A DNA stretch of 64,000 bases from Bradyrhizobium manausense. Lineage in GTDB: Bacteria > Pseudomonadota > Alphaproteobacteria > Rhizobiales > Xanthobacteraceae. Shown piece by piece: positions 43,660 to 53,279 of the stretch. A model generated the notes under the pieces. It did not search any database, was not told the origin of the DNA, and was given only the letters and a program-made list of their open reading frames with translations. The position numbers and the translations under genes were made by a program. Location of the stretch: positions 1 to 64,000 of the forward strand of contig NZ_JAFCKB010000014.1 in the NCBI RefSeq assembly GCF_018130615.1. Direction: 5' to 3'. Position 1 is the first letter of the stretch; the number at the start of each line of letters is the position of its first letter.

Positions 43660-44457
43660 ATGCCAAAATTTCTTCGCATCGGCCTGCATCAGTCCAATGT
43701 ATCCGGATACACGTCAAAGGCGTGGTGCGTGCGGCGGGTCGGCTCGGCGGTGTTCCTGAAATGGGGCGCCGTGGAGGTGCAGGGCGCCGGCAAGGGACGC
43801 CAGGTTTACTGGACACGCCTGCCACAAGAGAAAACCATTCGTTGCGGCACCGCGCAGCGCGCCCAGGACTACACGAAGTCTGCGATCGCGCGGCGGCGCA
43901 GCCATGATTATGAGCCGTTGAGTGGGGCTATCGCAAACCGGCGCAAATCCGCCAACGGGAGTGCCGACCTCAAGCAAGCGCTCGCCACGATCCTGATCGT
44001 CGATATCGTCGGTTCCACGGCAAAGGCCGCGAAGCTCGGCGATGCGCGCTGGACCAAGGTGATGGGCCTCTACTACGCGGCGGTCCGCAAAGAGCTGAAG
44101 TCTTCGCGCGGCAAGGAGGTCGTGACGACCGGAGACGGCGTGCTCGCGACCTTCAAGGCGCCGGCGGCCGGCATCAATTGCGCGACCGCGATCCAAAAGT
44201 CCGTGCGCACGCTCGGCCTCGATATCAGGGTAGGCCTGCATGCTGGCGAATACACGGTGAGCGGCGGCGAGATGGTCGGTCTTGCCTTCCACATCGGCAC
44301 CCGCATCGCGGCGAAGGCGCGGGCCGGCGAAGTCCTGGTCTCGAGCGCCGTGAAAGAGCTGCTCGCGGCGCAATCCCAGATCCGTCTCAGGGATCACGGC
44401 AGCCATCAGCTCAAGGGCGTGCCGGCGCGGTGGCGGTTGTATCGCGTGGAGGGTTGA
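43660..44457 (+). CDS. WGR-like domain fused to divergent class III cyclase
   Basis: The protein has about 265 residues. The N-terminus (about 1-75: KAWCVRRVGSAVFLKWGAVEV and what follows) resembles a WGR fold, a nucleic-acid-associated module. Residues about 105-262 form a compact cyclase domain: metal Asp residues occur in LIVDIVGSTA and TTGDGVLATF. The usual Lys before the second Asp is Thr, and the catalytic Asn is His (FHIGTRIAA), while the Arg remains. Such sequences form a known HIGxR subgroup whose activity I cannot predict. The next 259 bases up to the porin show nothing recognisable. Confidence 0.7.
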   Translation: MPKFLRIGLHQSNVSGYTSKAWCVRRVGSAVFLKWGAVEVQGAGKGRQVYWTRLPQEKTIRCGTAQRAQDYTKSAIARRRSHDYEPLSGAIANRRKSANGSADLKQALATILIVDIVGSTAKAAKLGDARWTKVMGLYYAAVRKELKSSRGKEVVTTGDGVLATFKAPAAGINCATAIQKSVRTLGLDIRVGLHAGEYTVSGGEMVGLAFHIGTRIAAKARAGEVLVSSAVKELLAAQSQIRLRDHGSHQLKGVPARWRLYRVEG

Positions 44458-44716
44458 AGGGGGCGATGCCCCACTCACCGTATTCTTCGCCCATCTGGCG
44501 TCCTTCTCGATGCGTTCTCTCGCCATCGCGGCGTCCAATACGCCTCGATCACGTGCCGTGAGCCGAACGGCTGCCGGCCGGGAATAAACACAATATCGAA
44601 TCGATCCTCACCAAGGGCCGGCGTGGCAGCGGCGCGATTTGACGTGCGCGGTGTCGCGACGGGGCAGGAACGCGACACAAAACAGAAGAAGCCTGAGACC
44701 CTGGGAGTACCGGAAA

Positions 44717-46069
44717 ATGTCGTTGCATCGGTCTGCAAGCGCCGCACGCGTGTGCGGCGCGGGGATTATCTTGTCATCATTGTTGGGCGGCGGAGCCCAT
44801 GCGGCGGATCTTTGGACGAAAGCTCCGCCCGTTCCTTATGCCGCGGCCGACGATGTCTGGACGAGACCGTATCTGTTCGGCGATCTCGGCAGGACGAGGC
44901 TGCAGGAGCAGGGCATCTCTCTGGCGCTGACGCTCGGCGACGAAGCCGTTACGAATTTGTCGGGCGGAGCCAGGAACACCGCCGCTAACGCCGGTCAGCT
45001 GGCGTTTCAGGCAAAATTCGACCTGGCGAAGCTGGCCGGCCTCCAGGGCGGCACGGTCGGCCTCACGCTGGTCGACCGCTTTGGCCACAATCTGAATACC
45101 GAGGCGGATATTCCTGCCCTGCAGCTCACCAATGAAGTTTTTGGCCGCGGAAGCATTCTGCGCCTGACCGAACTCTACTACTCGCAGAAGCTTTTCGACG
45201 GTCGCCTTGAACTCAAGGGCGGCCGTCTTCCTGTCGGCTCCGACTTCTTCTTTGGCGAGTGCGAGTTCATCAACCTGACCTTCTGCGGCGGTCAACCCGG
45301 CAACATCCAGGGCGGCTACATCTTCAACTGGCCCGTGAGCCAATGGGCTGCTCTCGCTCATTTCAACCTGACCAAGGAATGGAAGATCTCAGTCGGCGTC
45401 TACGACGCCAATCCGAATTATCTGACGACGTCAGACTCCACCGTCTACTTCTTGCCCGGCATTCCCGCCTCAAATCCTGCGGCGGGCGTGATGGTGCCGG
45501 TGGAGTTGACCTGGACACCGGGTGGTCCCCTGAACGGGACCTGGAGATTCGGCGGCTGGTATGACAGTGCGTCGACGATCGATGGCGGTCTTCCCGGCAT
45601 CATTGCGACCGTTCCGGGCGTCGGTGGTGTCCCGGATCAAAATCTGGGAAATCAGCGAGGTCGCTTCGGCCTTTATGAGTCGATCCTGCAGCGATTGACC
45701 GTCGACGGCCCCAAGGCGCAGGGTTGGTACACGTTCTTCAATACGACCGTGGCCGACCACCGGACCTCGTTCCAGGACTACCAGATCTCCTGGGGCGTCA
45801 AGCACACCGGAACGTTCGCCTCGCGACCCGATGACGAAGTCGGCTTCGCCGTGGGCACGACCCACGTGAATTCGGCAGCCCTCAGTCCGAATGCAGGCGG
45901 CAACGAGGTTCCGTTCGAAGTCTGGTACGGATTGCAGGCAACCGGCTGGATGAATCTCAAGTTCGACGCGCAATACGTGATCAATCCCGGCGGGCGCGGG
46001 TTCAATGCCGCCGGTGTGAAGACCGAGAATGCGTGGGTGCTTGGTCTGCGCACTCTGGTCCACTTCTGA
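44717..46069 (+). CDS. Carbohydrate-selective porin, OprB family
   Basis: The 450-residue outer-membrane barrel has a signal peptide (about 1-29, ending GGGAHA-A) and an OprB core: LALTLGDEAVTNLSGG, GRLPVGSDFFFGECEFINLTFCGG and a final beta strand ending in Phe (LRTLVHF), which is the C-terminal signature for outer-membrane assembly. GGGAG lies nine bases before ATG 44717. It would admit sugars or similar solutes. It ends 26 bases from the convergent TPR gene. Confidence 0.87.
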   Translation: MSLHRSASAARVCGAGIILSSLLGGGAHAADLWTKAPPVPYAAADDVWTRPYLFGDLGRTRLQEQGISLALTLGDEAVTNLSGGARNTAANAGQLAFQAKFDLAKLAGLQGGTVGLTLVDRFGHNLNTEADIPALQLTNEVFGRGSILRLTELYYSQKLFDGRLELKGGRLPVGSDFFFGECEFINLTFCGGQPGNIQGGYIFNWPVSQWAALAHFNLTKEWKISVGVYDANPNYLTTSDSTVYFLPGIPASNPAAGVMVPVELTWTPGGPLNGTWRFGGWYDSASTIDGGLPGIIATVPGVGGVPDQNLGNQRGRFGLYESILQRLTVDGPKAQGWYTFFNTTVADHRTSFQDYQISWGVKHTGTFASRPDDEVGFAVGTTHVNSAALSPNAGGNEVPFEVWYGLQATGWMNLKFDAQYVINPGGRGFNAAGVKTENAWVLGLRTLVHF

Positions 46070-46095
46070 GGCGAGGATCGTCTGCGACGGGGAGG

Positions 46096-49056
46096 TCAGG
46101 CGCCGGTCGCCTTGTCGCTGCCGCGCCGCGCGGAAACCAGCCTCTCCAGTTCGCTCCCGACGCTGTCGACGACACTCGCCCAGTCGCCGCGCTTGGGTTG
46201 CCTGAACAGTCGCATCGACCGGTACCATGGGCTGTCGTCGCGGTTGAGCAGCCAGCGCCAGTCCGGGTTGAACGGCAACATCGTCCAGACCGGCGCGCCA
46301 AGCGCGCCGGCGAGGTGAACGACGCTGGTGTCGACCGAGATCACCAGGTCGAGGCAGCCGATCAGCGCAGCTGTTTCGCTGAAATCGGTGAGCTGCGCCG
46401 CCAGGTCGACGATATCCGGGCGTTCGCCCAGGAAGGCCCGGTCCTGATCCCTGATGCCCTTCTGCAAGGAGACGAACTGAGCGTCGCAATCCAGCAGAGG
46501 CGCGAGCATAGGCAGGGCCATCGAGCGGTTGTGATCGTTCTTGTGGTCCGGATTTCCCGACCAGACAAGACCGACACGGAAGCGATCGTGGGGGCCAAGG
46601 CGGTCTTGCCTGGCCTTCACATCCGCCGCCGGAGGCGCTGGAACGTAGGACTCCGCCAGCGGGATCGTATCGAGCCGCGTCCCGAACAGCAGTGGCAGGG
46701 CGCCAAGAGGGCAGTGCAGGTCGAACGCCAGCGACGATGCAGATGGTCGATTGATACAATCGGCGACGCCAGGCACGCCAGCGAGGAGCTGCCGGATCGG
46801 CGGCTGAACTTCCAAGATCACTCGCGCGCCGAGCGCGGCCGCCATGGGCGCATAGCGCGCGAACTGAATTGCGTCACCCAATCCCTCTTCGGCGTGAAGC
46901 AGCAGCGTCTTGCCTTCGATCGGCCGGTCACCGAGCCAGAGCGGTTGGGAGAAACCGCGTTCGGGCAAGCCGACAGGAAGTTTCCAACGTGCTTCGCGTC
47001 CAAGCCAGCCTCGCTCAAAATCTCCGGTCAACAGCTGAAGCGTCGCCAGGTTATAAGTCGTCGGCGCGTTGCCCGGATCAACCGCCAACGATCTGTGAAA
47101 GGCCGCGAAGGCGTCATCCAGCAATTGAAGATTCATCAAGGCCAGTGCCTTGTTGTTGAGCACGGCAGAAAAATCCGGTCGAAGTTCAAGCGCGCGGTCG
47201 AAACACACAACTGCCTGCTCGGTTCGGCCTAACCTCGCATGAAGCAGGCCGAAGTTGTTGTGCGTCTCGGCCTGGCTGGGGTCCAGCGCGATGGACCTCT
47301 CGTAGTCGGCTTCCGCTTCGGCGAACCGGTTCGCCTCCTGGAGGCACGCGCCGCGCATTTGATACAGGGCTGCGGATTTTGATTCCAGTAGCTCGGCAAC
47401 GTTCAGGCATTCGAGGGATTCCGCATACCGGCCGAGATTGAACAACAGTCTACCGCAATTGTTCGCGGCTTCCAGGTATTGCGAATCCAGCTTCAACGCC
47501 CGTTCGAAATGCCGCACAGCCTCTTCCATCCGCTTGCGCTGCCAGAGCAGTTTGCCGAGACAATTCGAGAGGATCGCGTCCTGCGATGTGGTGGTCGCGG
47601 CCTTGCTCTGATGCTGCTGTGCGCCTGACCGCGATGCGGAAACCAACCGCTCGAGTTCAAGGCGAACGCTGTCCACGACGCTCGTCCAGTCGCCCCGCTT
47701 GGGCTGCCTGAACAGCCTCATGGATTGATACCACGGGCTGTCGTCGCGGTTGAGCAGCCAGCGCCAATCCGGATTGAACGGCAACATCGTCCAGACCGGG
47801 ACGCCGAGCGCGCCAGCGAGATGAACGACGCTGGTGTCGACGGAAATCACCAGATCGAGACAGCTCATCAGCGCCGCGGTCTCGCTGAAATCCGTGAGCT
47901 GGTCCGTCAGGTCGACGATGTCCTTGCGTTCGCCGAGGAAGGCGCGGTCCCGATCCCTGATGCCTTTCTGCAAGGAGACGAACTGGACGTCGCAATCGAG
48001 CAGAGGCGCAAGTGCGCGCAGCGCCATCGACCGGTTGTGATCGTTGCTGTGCCCCGGATCTCCCGACCAGACCAGGCCGACGCGGAAACGCGTGCGGGGG
48101 CCCAGCCGGTCTTCCCACGCCTTCACGCGCGCCGCCGGAGGTGCAGGAAGGTACGATTCCGCAAGCGGGATCGTATCGAGCCGTGTCCCGAATGCCAGCG
48201 GCAGGCTACCGAGAGGACAATGCAGGTCGAACGCCAGCGACGGCGTCGACGATCGGTCGACACAATGTGCGACGCCGCTCAACCCCGCCAGGAGCGGCCG
48301 GACCGCAGGCCTGACCTCCAGGATCACCTTTGCCCCGAGCGCGGCCACCATGGGTGCGTAGCGCACAAATTGAATGGAGTCGCCCAACGCCTCGTCGGCA
48401 TGAAGCAATATGGTCTTGCCTTCGATCGGCCGGTCATCGAGCCACAGGGGTTGCGAGAAGCCGCGGCCGGGGAGGCCGAGGGACGGCGCCTTCCAGCGCG
48501 CCTCGCGTCCCGCCCAGCCCTGCTCGAAATCTCCGGTCAGCATCTGGAGCAGCGCGAGATTCCAGATCGTGTCTGCATTGCCAGGGTCGAGCGTCAGCGA
48601 TCGGCGGAAGGCCGCGAAAGCCTCATCCAGCAATTGCACGCTCCACAGCGCCCGCGCCTTCTCGTTGAGCGCTGCGGAAAAATCCGGCCGAAGCGCGAGC
48701 GCGCGATCGAAGCTCGCGAAGGCCTGCTGCATCCGGCCAAATCTCGAATGAAGCGTGCCGAGGTTCTTGTGCGTCTCGGCCTCGTTGGGATTCAGCGCAA
48801 TCGACCGCTCGAAGTCGGCCTGCGCCTCCTCGAACCGGCCGAGCCGTTGCAGGCAAAGGCCGCGCGTCTGATACAAGGGAGCGACATTTGGATTGAGCCT
48901 GGCAAATATATTGAAGCATTCCAGCGCTTCGGCATATCGGCCGAGATTGAACAGCGCCTGGCCCTGCTTCGCAGCCTCCAGGCTTTGTCTCACGGCCTCC
49001 AGATCTTGCGGTGCAATCGTCCCCGCGGCTGCGGCCGGGCGCTCTTGGTGATTCAT
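46096..49056 (-). CDS. TPR-glycosyltransferase protein made of two tandem copies
   Basis: The 986-residue protein consists of two near-identical halves, each with 4-5 tetratricopeptide repeats followed by a domain related to ADP-heptose/GT9-like transferases (GLVWSGDPGHSNDHNRS, SVDTSVVHLAGALGVPVW, PFNPDWRWLLNRDDSPWY). Equivalent residues are 502 apart (1,506 bases). Both copies keep the same motifs, so both may be active or one may serve for binding. No signal peptide. Similar single-copy proteins glycosylate proteins or surface polymers; the target is unknown. Confidence 0.8.
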   Translation of the reverse strand: MNHQERPAAAAGTIAPQDLEAVRQSLEAAKQGQALFNLGRYAEALECFNIFARLNPNVAPLYQTRGLCLQRLGRFEEAQADFERSIALNPNEAETHKNLGTLHSRFGRMQQAFASFDRALALRPDFSAALNEKARALWSVQLLDEAFAAFRRSLTLDPGNADTIWNLALLQMLTGDFEQGWAGREARWKAPSLGLPGRGFSQPLWLDDRPIEGKTILLHADEALGDSIQFVRYAPMVAALGAKVILEVRPAVRPLLAGLSGVAHCVDRSSTPSLAFDLHCPLGSLPLAFGTRLDTIPLAESYLPAPPAARVKAWEDRLGPRTRFRVGLVWSGDPGHSNDHNRSMALRALAPLLDCDVQFVSLQKGIRDRDRAFLGERKDIVDLTDQLTDFSETAALMSCLDLVISVDTSVVHLAGALGVPVWTMLPFNPDWRWLLNRDDSPWYQSMRLFRQPKRGDWTSVVDSVRLELERLVSASRSGAQQHQSKAATTTSQDAILSNCLGKLLWQRKRMEEAVRHFERALKLDSQYLEAANNCGRLLFNLGRYAESLECLNVAELLESKSAALYQMRGACLQEANRFAEAEADYERSIALDPSQAETHNNFGLLHARLGRTEQAVVCFDRALELRPDFSAVLNNKALALMNLQLLDDAFAAFHRSLAVDPGNAPTTYNLATLQLLTGDFERGWLGREARWKLPVGLPERGFSQPLWLGDRPIEGKTLLLHAEEGLGDAIQFARYAPMAAALGARVILEVQPPIRQLLAGVPGVADCINRPSASSLAFDLHCPLGALPLLFGTRLDTIPLAESYVPAPPAADVKARQDRLGPHDRFRVGLVWSGNPDHKNDHNRSMALPMLAPLLDCDAQFVSLQKGIRDQDRAFLGERPDIVDLAAQLTDFSETAALIGCLDLVISVDTSVVHLAGALGAPVWTMLPFNPDWRWLLNRDDSPWYRSMRLFRQPKRGDWASVVDSVGSELERLVSARRGSDKATGA
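46105..47470 (-). repeat. Intragenic tandem duplication, copy 2
   Basis: Second copy (C-terminal half) of a 1,506-base direct repeat within one gene. A sample alignment: the plus-strand stretch around 46161-46260 matches 47667-47766 with only scattered changes. The frame is kept across the junction near 47560-47640, where a Ser/Gln/Thr-rich linker joins the halves. Confidence 0.75.
47611..48976 (-). repeat. Intragenic tandem duplication, copy 1
   Basis: First copy (N-terminal half) of the 1,506-base direct repeat. Differences from copy 2 are spread evenly and include amino-acid changes, so the duplication is not brand new, yet the motifs in the transferase domain are conserved in both copies. 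Confidence 0.75.
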
Positions 49057-49153
49057 AAGCTGACCAGAAATGAGGACGACGTCCCGTCAGGGCAATTTCT
49101 GGTGGGAAGCTGGTGCGAAGCTGGCGCGGGTGACCTCCAATGGCTTCCTTCGG

Positions 49154-51160
49154 CTAGCCGGTGGCCTGCGACTTCAGCGTGGGGTAGCGCTTCGCCAAGT
49201 CCGCGAAGAGTTCCTGCACCAGGGCGGCATCGTCCTCTTGCCCGCCGGCCTCGAGGCGCGCGTCGAGCGCATCGAACAGCTGGTGCTTGACGAAGAACCG
49301 CCATGCGACCGGCAGGCGTGCCAAGATGGTGGTGAGCTCACGATAGCGGGCCTCGGTCCAGCGTGCTTCGAAGGCGGTGCGATAGCTGCCGAAATCGAAA
49401 ACGTCCGCCTGGCGTTCCGGTCGTGCGCATTGCATGTCCTGGCGCAGCCTGCGCGTGCCGTCCTCGTCGATGCGGCTGCCGTCGATCACGACACCGTAGA
49501 GACGGCGCGCGGCCTCGAGCGAGACGTAACCCGAGAGAACGTCGATCAGCACCCGCCGCGGCTCACGCAACAGCGGATCGCCGAATCCTCCGGCGCCCGC
49601 GCCGACGAGACGGATGCGATCGCCGGGCTTGCAGGGCACGACATCGGTGTTGCCCAGCGCCTCGGTGTCCGGCCCGTCGGGATTCCTGGTGAAGATCGCG
49701 TTGGCGCCGGCGCCACCGCCGAGGACGCCCCAAGAGGCGAAATACGTGCGATCGCGATTGCGCGCGGTCACGGTGGTACCCGGCGTGAACACCTCGAACT
49801 CCATCGTGAGGCCGAGCCCGCCGCGATGGGTTCCGGCGCCGCCTGAGTCGGGCGCGAGGCAATAGCGCCGCATCCGGATCGGCACTTCCAGCTCGTTGAT
49901 CTCGACCGGCGTGTTGCGGAGGAAGGCGTTGTTGGCGCCCGAGCCGTCGCTGCCGTCGCCTGTGGCCACGCCGCCCGCCCCGCCGCCGACCGGCCCGAGC
50001 GAGGCCATCACGCCGCGCCCGGCGTGGTCCATGGTCTTGACTGTGACGATCGCCATTCCGCCGGCCGAGCAGGCGGGCATGCGCTCGGGGATCGCGCGGG
50101 AGAATACGCCGAAGGTCAGCATGTGCGTGATCTTGCAGGTCAGGCTGCGCATGCCGACCGCTGCCGGTGCCGTCGCATTGACGACCGTGCCTTCCGGCAG
50201 GATGCAACGAACCACGCGATCGAGCCCGGAGTTGAGCAGGATGTCGCTGTTCAGCGTGTAGAGGACGTAGTGGAATCCGACCAGCGCCAGCGCATGGCGC
50301 GGCATGCCGCCGGTCGGCATGTTCAGGGAGGAGGCGAGCTGCGGGTCGCTGCCGGTATAGTCCATGACGGCCCGGCCGTTGTCGATCGTCAGCGTCAGCG
50401 CGAGCCGCATCGGCTTGCCGTTCTCGCTGTCCTCGTCGGCATATTCGGCGAAGAAGTACTCGCCGTCGGGAATGGTCTTCAGCACCGCCTCGGCCTGCTT
50501 CTCGGCGTAGTTCATCACCTGGTACATCCCGGCCTTGAAGTCGTCGATGCCGAAACGCTCGATGATCTCCAGCACGCGCTTCTCGCCGTTCACCAGCATG
50601 GCGATCTGCGCCTGCAGATCGCCGCGATTCTGCGACGGCGCGCGCACGTTCATGGCCATGATGTCGAGCAGGCCCTCGTCGAGCTCGCCCTGATCGACGA
50701 TCTTGCAGGGCGGAAAGCGGATGCCCTCCTGCTGGATCTCGGTCAGCCTCCGCGACAGCGATGCCGGGACCGCGCCGCCCATGTCGGTGTTGTGGATGTG
50801 GCCGCCGACATAGCAGACGATCTCGCCGCGGTAGTAGACCGGCTTCCACATCAGGATATCGGGCGTATGCGTCGCCACGCTGCCGCTATAGGCGTCGTTG
50901 GTCATGCAGATGTCGCCGGGGCGATACTCCTTGATCAACCCCAGCACCGGGCCGTAGTCGAGGCCGATGTACCAGGTCGCTCCCAGCGTCTTCGGCGAGG
51001 CGAAAGCGAGTCCTTCCGGGGTGATCAGGGCGCAAGAGAAATCTTCGGTCTCCTTCACGAAGGTCGAATGCGCCGTGCGGATCAGCGTGTAGGCCATGCT
51101 CTCCGCGGCAGCGACGCAGTAATTGGCGAAGATCTGAAGAGCGGAACCACTGAGTGCCAT
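49154..51160 (-). CDS. Hydantoinase B/oxoprolinase family subunit
   Basis: The 668-residue cytoplasmic subunit pairs with the HyuA-type subunit encoded just upstream (12-base gap). It starts MALSGSALQIFANYCVAAAESM and contains KETEDFSCALITPEG, GDICMTNDAYSGSVATHTPD and HIHNTDMGG, all typical of HyuB. Family complexes use ATP to open cyclic amides such as 5-oxoproline or hydantoins, or to carboxylate ketones (acetone carboxylase relatives). Last gene of the operon MFS - FAD oxidase - HyuA - HyuB. Confidence 0.87.
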   Translation of the reverse strand: MALSGSALQIFANYCVAAAESMAYTLIRTAHSTFVKETEDFSCALITPEGLAFASPKTLGATWYIGLDYGPVLGLIKEYRPGDICMTNDAYSGSVATHTPDILMWKPVYYRGEIVCYVGGHIHNTDMGGAVPASLSRRLTEIQQEGIRFPPCKIVDQGELDEGLLDIMAMNVRAPSQNRGDLQAQIAMLVNGEKRVLEIIERFGIDDFKAGMYQVMNYAEKQAEAVLKTIPDGEYFFAEYADEDSENGKPMRLALTLTIDNGRAVMDYTGSDPQLASSLNMPTGGMPRHALALVGFHYVLYTLNSDILLNSGLDRVVRCILPEGTVVNATAPAAVGMRSLTCKITHMLTFGVFSRAIPERMPACSAGGMAIVTVKTMDHAGRGVMASLGPVGGGAGGVATGDGSDGSGANNAFLRNTPVEINELEVPIRMRRYCLAPDSGGAGTHRGGLGLTMEFEVFTPGTTVTARNRDRTYFASWGVLGGGAGANAIFTRNPDGPDTEALGNTDVVPCKPGDRIRLVGAGAGGFGDPLLREPRRVLIDVLSGYVSLEAARRLYGVVIDGSRIDEDGTRRLRQDMQCARPERQADVFDFGSYRTAFEARWTEARYRELTTILARLPVAWRFFVKHQLFDALDARLEAGGQEDDAALVQELFADLAKRYPTLKSQATG

Positions 51161-51172
51161 AATCCGAATCCT

Positions 51173-53224
51173 TTAGGTCGCCGCGGCGAGATTGATGATG
51201 TGAAGATTGCCCCAGCGGTCGACGTTCACCTCGAAGTCGGGGAGTACGCAGGTGGTGGTGTCGTCCTGCGCGATGATCGCGGGACCCACGAAGCGGTCGC
51301 CGGCGCGCAGCACGTCGCGCCGGTAGAGCGGCATCTGCCGCATCGCGCCGTCCATCCAGCACGGCACGACGGCGGCGGGCTTCGCGGGCTCGGCCATATC
51401 CGGGACCGGCGTGAGCACCGGACGTGGCGTGCGCACCTTGGCCACGACGCGCAGCGCCACCACCTGGATCACGGCCGCTTCGTCGCGGTAGCGATAGAGA
51501 CGCTCATGGGCCTGATGGAAGGCTTCGCGCAAGGCGGCTAGGTTCTTCGTGCGCATGGCCTCCGCGTCGAAGGCGGTCTCGATCTCGAAGGACTGGCCCT
51601 GATAACGCATCTCGGCGGTATAGGTCAGTTCCGGCTGCGCCATGGCGCCGACCTCGGCGCGTACCCAGCCGATCGCTTCCTGCTCCAGTGCCTGCCGCGT
51701 GCGCTCCAGCGAGGCCCACTCCTCATCCCCGAGCGCGCACCAGGCGACCGCGACGAAATCGTTGCGCGTGTCTGCGATCAGGCCGCCGAGCGCACTGAGC
51801 ACGCCGGGTGTCAGGGGTACGGTAATTCGTTCCATGTTGAGGGCCCGCGCCAGGTGACAGGCCAGCATCGGACCCGCGCCGCCGAACGCCATCAGCGCGA
51901 ATTCCCTGGGATCGATTCCGAACCGCGAGATCAGCCGGCTGATGCCGGAATACATCCCCGAGATCGAGACATTGATGATCGCTTCGGCAACGGCTTCGAT
52001 GGATTCGCCGAGCCGGGCGGCGAGGGGAGCGATCGCTTCGCGCGCGGCTGCGACATCGAGCCGGACTGAATCATAGCCGAGCGCCGTCTGGCCGAGCACG
52101 CCGATGGCGGCGAAGGCGTCCGTGATGGTGGGTTCGCGCCCGCCGCGCCCGTAGCAAACCGGGCCCGGCGTCGATCCCGCACTCTCGGGTCCAACCTTGA
52201 GCACGCCGAATGGATCGACACGCGCAATCGAGCCGCCGCCGTCGCCGATCGAGGTGACGGAGACGGAGGGGATGTGGATCTGGTGATCGCCGATATACTC
52301 GCCCGTCGCGTATTGCGGTTCACCTCCGGCGATCAGCGCGACGTCCGCGGTCGTTCCGCCGATATCGAGGCTCATGACGTTCTTCAGGTCGCAAAGCTGC
52401 GCGACCCAGGCGGCGCCGATCACGCCGGACGCGGTGCCCGACAGCACGATCTGGACGCAGTCCGTCTTGCCGCGCTCGGCGCTCATCACGCCGCCGTTCG
52501 ATTTGGTGACCTTGAGATCCGCGGTGACGCCGGAGTGGCGCAGTGCCTCCTGCAGCGAGGTCAGATAGTTCGAGACCACCGGCTGCACGTAACCGCCGAT
52601 CACGGCCGTGTTGGTGCGCTCATACTCGCGGATAATCGGCCACACCTCGCTCGCGCAGGAGACGAAGAGCTCCGGCGCGGTCTCGGCGACGATCGCCCGC
52701 ACTTGTCTTTCGTGCTCGGGATTGCGGTAGGCGTGCAGCAGCGAGATCACGACGCCCTCGCAGCCGGTTCGCTTCAATCCTGCCACCGCCTCGCGCACGC
52801 TCGCTGCGTCGACGGGTTCGAGCTGCTTGCCCTCGGCGTCCAGCCGTCCGTCGATCCCGAACGTGCGGTAACGAGGCACGAGCGGCTCGGGCCGCGACGA
52901 CATCAGGTGATACATGTCGGGCGTCTTGAGACGTGCCAGCACCAGGACGTCTTCGAAATAGCGGTTGGTGATCAGCCCGAGACGGATGCCCTTGCGCTGC
53001 ACCACCGCGTTGACGCCAACCGTGGTGCCGTGGGTGAAATGCACGACTTCCGCCGGGTCGATCCCGTAGCGTTCGCCGAGCATGCGCATGCCGTCGGCGA
53101 CCTCGCGGCCCGGCGCGTCGGGCCGCGAGAACACCTTGAGGCTGCGCACGGTGCCGTTGCTTTCGTCGAGGACCGCGAAGTCGGTGAAGGATCCGCCGAT
53201 ATCGACGCCAATTCTCAAACCCAT
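51173..53224 (-). CDS. Hydantoinase/oxoprolinase A family subunit
   Basis: The 683-residue ATP-binding subunit starts at ATG 53224 (GGGAGA upstream) with MGLRIGVDIGGSFTDFAVLD, the actin-like phosphate loop. Further family landmarks are VVHFTHGTTVGVNAVVQRKG, SLDIGGTTADVAL and FGGAGPMLACHLARAL. It works with the HyuB-type subunit as an ATP-dependent amidase or carboxylase. The frame stays open upstream of 53224 but those codons shadow the gap and the FAD oxidase end. Confidence 0.88.
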   Translation of the reverse strand: MGLRIGVDIGGSFTDFAVLDESNGTVRSLKVFSRPDAPGREVADGMRMLGERYGIDPAEVVHFTHGTTVGVNAVVQRKGIRLGLITNRYFEDVLVLARLKTPDMYHLMSSRPEPLVPRYRTFGIDGRLDAEGKQLEPVDAASVREAVAGLKRTGCEGVVISLLHAYRNPEHERQVRAIVAETAPELFVSCASEVWPIIREYERTNTAVIGGYVQPVVSNYLTSLQEALRHSGVTADLKVTKSNGGVMSAERGKTDCVQIVLSGTASGVIGAAWVAQLCDLKNVMSLDIGGTTADVALIAGGEPQYATGEYIGDHQIHIPSVSVTSIGDGGGSIARVDPFGVLKVGPESAGSTPGPVCYGRGGREPTITDAFAAIGVLGQTALGYDSVRLDVAAAREAIAPLAARLGESIEAVAEAIINVSISGMYSGISRLISRFGIDPREFALMAFGGAGPMLACHLARALNMERITVPLTPGVLSALGGLIADTRNDFVAVAWCALGDEEWASLERTRQALEQEAIGWVRAEVGAMAQPELTYTAEMRYQGQSFEIETAFDAEAMRTKNLAALREAFHQAHERLYRYRDEAAVIQVVALRVVAKVRTPRPVLTPVPDMAEPAKPAAVVPCWMDGAMRQMPLYRRDVLRAGDRFVGPAIIAQDDTTTCVLPDFEVNVDRWGNLHIINLAAAT

Positions 53225-53279
53225 CGTCCAGGTGTCTCCCTGCATCGTGTCGAACATGCCCGCGGGGGCGGGCAACGCG

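Noticed and set aside
45470-46759. Minus-strand frame spanning the porin end and the TPR gene end
   Set aside because: Wrong frame relative to both real genes and no family resemblance.
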